A stretch of 64,000 nt of DNA. Source: an uncultured Oscillospiraceae bacterium (GTDB taxonomy: Bacteria > Bacillota > Clostridia > Oscillospirales > Acutalibacteraceae). The stretch's first letter is position 1; the number at the start of each line of letters is the position of its first letter. Made by a program: the position numbers and the translations under genes. The stretch lies in NCBI GenBank assembly GCA_900546785.1, contig URED01000006.1:1-64000 (forward strand). The letters run 5' to 3'. This document shows, in pieces, positions 61,742-64,000 of the stretch. Below the pieces are notes generated by a model. That model did no database searches, was not told the origin of the DNA, and saw only the letters and a program-made list of their open reading frames with translations.

Positions 61742-62566
61742 GTGCAAAACAGAACGGATATCGCCCTTGAAAGCTTTGAAGAAAGCGGCAAAACGTCACT
61801 GCCCGGCGTTCAGGTAAAACACGGCGGCGGTATAACGTATGTGCGGGTTTTGGATGAAAAAGGCTCGCGCCTGCTCGGCAAACCCGTTGGGGAATATATA
61901 ACCGTAGAGGTGCCGTCTTTTGTAAATGATACGGATATCTTTGACGGCAGACTGAAAAAGATCGCTTCCATACTAAAAAATCTTCTTCCGCCGGAATGTG
62001 ACAATGTTCTTGCCGTCGGTCTTGGTAATATGGATATAACGGCGGACGCGCTCGGTCCCAAGACCGGCAATTATATTTTTGCAACGCGCCACCTGACTTC
62101 GCAGCTCAAAAGGGATATGGGTTTTGAGGATCTGAAGACCGTGTCATGCGTTTGTACCGGCGTGCTTGGGGAGACCGGTATAGAAAGCGCGGAGATCATC
62201 AAAGGCGTTGCCTCCGTTGTAAAACCTTCGTGCGTTATAGCGGTGGACGCGCTTGCCGCTACAAGCGCAAAACGGCTCGGAACAACGGTGCAGCTCTCCA
62301 CCGCCGGCGTAATACCCGGCTCGGGCGTCGGAAATCACCGCTTTGAGATCTCCCGCAAAACGCTTGGCGTGCCGGTCATATCCATAGGTATACCAACCGT
62401 CATTTCCGCCTCGGTCATCTCCGGCAGGCAGGGCGATTCCATGTTCGTCACCCCGCGGGAGATAGACAGGCTTACCGAACAGGGCGCCAAGCTCATCGGT
62501 ATGAGCATCAACGTCTGCCTGCAAAGCGCTATAGATGAACGGGATCTTTATGCCCTTGTAGGCTGA
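61742..62566 (+). CDS. gpr: Germination protease Gpr
   Basis: 274 residues from GTG 61742 with GGAGG 7 bases ahead. The start NRTDIALES is the conserved region around the propeptide cleavage site; LAVGLGNMDITADALGPKTG and VIPGSGVGNHRFEISRKTLG are the catalytic core. It degrades small acid-soluble proteins when spores germinate, so this organism makes endospores. spoIIP follows 78 bases later. Confidence 0.94.
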   Translation: MQNRTDIALESFEESGKTSLPGVQVKHGGGITYVRVLDEKGSRLLGKPVGEYITVEVPSFVNDTDIFDGRLKKIASILKNLLPPECDNVLAVGLGNMDITADALGPKTGNYIFATRHLTSQLKRDMGFEDLKTVSCVCTGVLGETGIESAEIIKGVASVVKPSCVIAVDALAATSAKRLGTTVQLSTAGVIPGSGVGNHRFEISRKTLGVPVISIGIPTVISASVISGRQGDSMFVTPREIDRLTEQGAKLIGMSINVCLQSAIDERDLYALVG

Positions 62567-62644
62567 GTCATATGCCGTTTTGAGAAACATATATTTATTA
62601 ATATATATAATGAATAAATATCATTTTCTCCGGAGGGCGGTTTC

Positions 62645-63802
62645 ATGAAAAGGGAAATTACCGTTTTTGTATCCAATGCGCTGATCGTGTTTTTTGCCGT
62701 CGGTATCATTCTGAATACGGTTCCGTTATATAAGGGTACGGCTTCGGCGGCGGCGGGGAATATCCTTTGCGCGTCCATGCCTTATACAAATATGAAAACG
62801 CAAGTGCAGCAGGCTTTTTCAATTTTTTCTGATAATGCCGAAAATACGGAGCATACTAATAACACCTCGCAGGAAGATACGGCTGAGGTCATGAATATCG
62901 CAGGTTCCGAGGACGGCTCGGACAGCGATGATCTTACTGAGACCCCAAGCGATATTTTAAAGCTTATGGAGGAAGAGGAAAAAGTAATAGGCTCGCAAAC
63001 AAAAAAGGGCAGCACAAGTGAGGAAAGTTACACGGGTGGCGGAACAATCGTAACTTATAATAATGTTCAGATACAGAATAAGATACCGAGTGATTTTTAT
63101 TCGCTGAATATAGAGGAACTCTTAAACCGAAAAGCGGATTTAAAGATTTCAGATCCTTCAAAGCCCACGGTGCTTATTTACCACAGCCATTCCACAGAAA
63201 GCTATAATCTTCTTGACGTAGGTTATTATACAGAGTCCTCCGGCTCGAAAACAAAGAATATCGCCAGAAATATGGTGCGGGTCGGGGACGATATCTGTAA
63301 AATACTTGAAGCGCGCGGCATAGGCGTTATCCATGACAGGGAGATACACGATTCCTCTTATAACGAAGCGTATTCTTCCTCGCGAAAATCCGTTGCGCAG
63401 TATCTGGAAGAGTATCCAACAATAGAAATAACCATAGATGTCCATAGGGACAGCATTACATATAAAGACGGAACCAAGGTAAAACCCACAGAGGTCGTAA
63501 ACGGCAAAAAGGCAGCCAAAATGATGATTATTTCGGGCTGCGAGTACGGCAGCGTAGAGAATTTCCCGGACTGGGAATCCAATCTGCGTTTCTCCTGCGC
63601 GGTAACGGATAAGCTCAATTCCATGTATCCTCAGCTCATGCGCCCGATCCTGTTCTCCGAAAGGAAATACAATATGGATCTCACCAAAAATTCTTTTCTG
63701 CTTGAAATAGGTACGGATGCAAATACGCTTGAGGAGGCATGTTACTCCGGCAGATTGTTTGCCGATGCGCTTGCAGATCTTATCCTTGAGGAATATTCAT
63801 AA
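62645..63802 (+). CDS. spoIIP: Stage II sporulation protein P
   Basis: 385 residues. N-terminal membrane segment (VSNALIVFFAVGIILNTVPL), an acidic linker, then the SpoIIP amidase/endopeptidase domain: VLIYHSHSTESYN with a metal-binding His/Glu pair, ITIDVHRDSITYKDG and FLLEIGTDANTLEEACYSGR. It digests peptidoglycan during engulfment, with SpoIID and SpoIIM. GGAGGGCGG precedes the ATG. Its location after gpr is conserved. Confidence 0.93.
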   Translation: MKREITVFVSNALIVFFAVGIILNTVPLYKGTASAAAGNILCASMPYTNMKTQVQQAFSIFSDNAENTEHTNNTSQEDTAEVMNIAGSEDGSDSDDLTETPSDILKLMEEEEKVIGSQTKKGSTSEESYTGGGTIVTYNNVQIQNKIPSDFYSLNIEELLNRKADLKISDPSKPTVLIYHSHSTESYNLLDVGYYTESSGSKTKNIARNMVRVGDDICKILEARGIGVIHDREIHDSSYNEAYSSSRKSVAQYLEEYPTIEITIDVHRDSITYKDGTKVKPTEVVNGKKAAKMMIISGCEYGSVENFPDWESNLRFSCAVTDKLNSMYPQLMRPILFSERKYNMDLTKNSFLLEIGTDANTLEEACYSGRLFADALADLILEEYS

Positions 63803-63845
63803 ATCATTGCCGGCAAAAGAAGCCTGAGCCAAAGGAAGTGAAAAT

Positions 63846-64000
63846 ATGAAAAAACATCCCGTGTTTTTTACGTTCCTGCTCGCCGCGGTCATTCTCACGG
63901 CGGGCATTTTTACGGCATATTATAATACCAAGAGCCTCACGGTCGATGAAAATATCGTGCTGTTTTCGCGGGATTCGGAGGGAATAACCGTTCTGGACTA
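63846..64000 (+). CDS. Start of a membrane or secreted protein, cut by the window edge
   Basis: ATG 63846 with AAAGGAAGTG ahead; 51 codons are visible. The product begins with a signal or anchor segment (FFTFLLAAVILTAGIFTAYY) followed by TKSLTVDENIVLFSRDSEGI. It is 43 bases after spoIIP, so co-transcription is likely. Family cannot be named from this part. Confidence 0.65.
   Translation, partial: MKKHPVFFTFLLAAVILTAGIFTAYYNTKSLTVDENIVLFSRDSEGITVLD

Overview
The window looks like a chromosome segment of a spore-forming, anaerobic Firmicute of class Clostridia. The right part carries gpr, spoIIP, a SpoIIQ-like gene and the order rpsF-ssb-rpsR. Genes start mostly from GGAGG-type ribosome binding sites, with perfect TTGACA/TATAAT promoters. 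I cannot name the species. Two very different kinds of DNA meet near position 24,700. To the left it is clearly AT-rich and accessory; to the right it is GC-richer and mostly housekeeping or metabolic.

Positions 1 to about 21,958 are the right-hand part of an integrated genetic element. The far right end holds a large serine recombinase (20242-21849), preceded by a small TnpW-like protein, and followed at once by the 3' part of a tRNA-Asn gene (21903-21958) that looks like its attachment site. The left end, and any conjugation genes, lie outside the window. Cargo from left to right: a PD-(D/E)XK/DUF4268 nuclease and an XRE regulator; a plus-strand cluster of unfamiliar proteins with CxxC/CxC zinc knuckles plus a protein with an RNA polymerase alpha-CTD-like domain, with unusual nested inverted repeats and a 74-bp tandem repeat between genes; a minus-strand block with a secreted protein, a zinc-repeat nuclease, an ECF sigma/anti-sigma pair, two XRE regulators, a secreted V8-like serine protease and a lipoprotein; an SOS-type cassette (LexA-like repressor, zinc ribbon, Y-family polymerase, an S24-like small protein and two more small proteins); and two near-identical sigma-region-4 genes. 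Each of those two genes has its own short leader peptide and rearrangeable hairpins.

Positions 21,959-24,710 hold a membrane-anchored GH97 glycosidase between the first tRNA-Asn fragment and a second, decayed one (about 24655-24706). This suggests nested or successive integrations at the same tRNA site.

Positions 24,710-64,000 are core chromosome. They include a surface protein, an acyltransferase, a deletion-fused pseudogene, a GPH sugar symporter and metallophosphoesterase, a cyclase/sugar transferase pair, LacZ-type beta-galactosidase, a radical SAM protein, pth-mfd and a SpoIIQ-like peptidase. They continue with a type-4 uracil-DNA glycosylase, a PduL-type acyltransferase, a MATE pump, cell-surface glycosyltransferases, the S6-SSB-S18 operon, a receiver-only response regulator, TarJ/TarI-type ribitol-phosphate genes, an iron alcohol dehydrogenase, two transporters, dusB-nagA-trmL, an FMN reductase, ybaK, a patatin, rpsT, gpr and spoIIP.

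The strongest candidates for something undescribed are the duplicated leader-peptide/sigma modules (16,631-19,590), the zinc-knuckle/alpha-CTD-like cluster (2,193-6,654), and a 24-bp motif that recurs three times between core genes.
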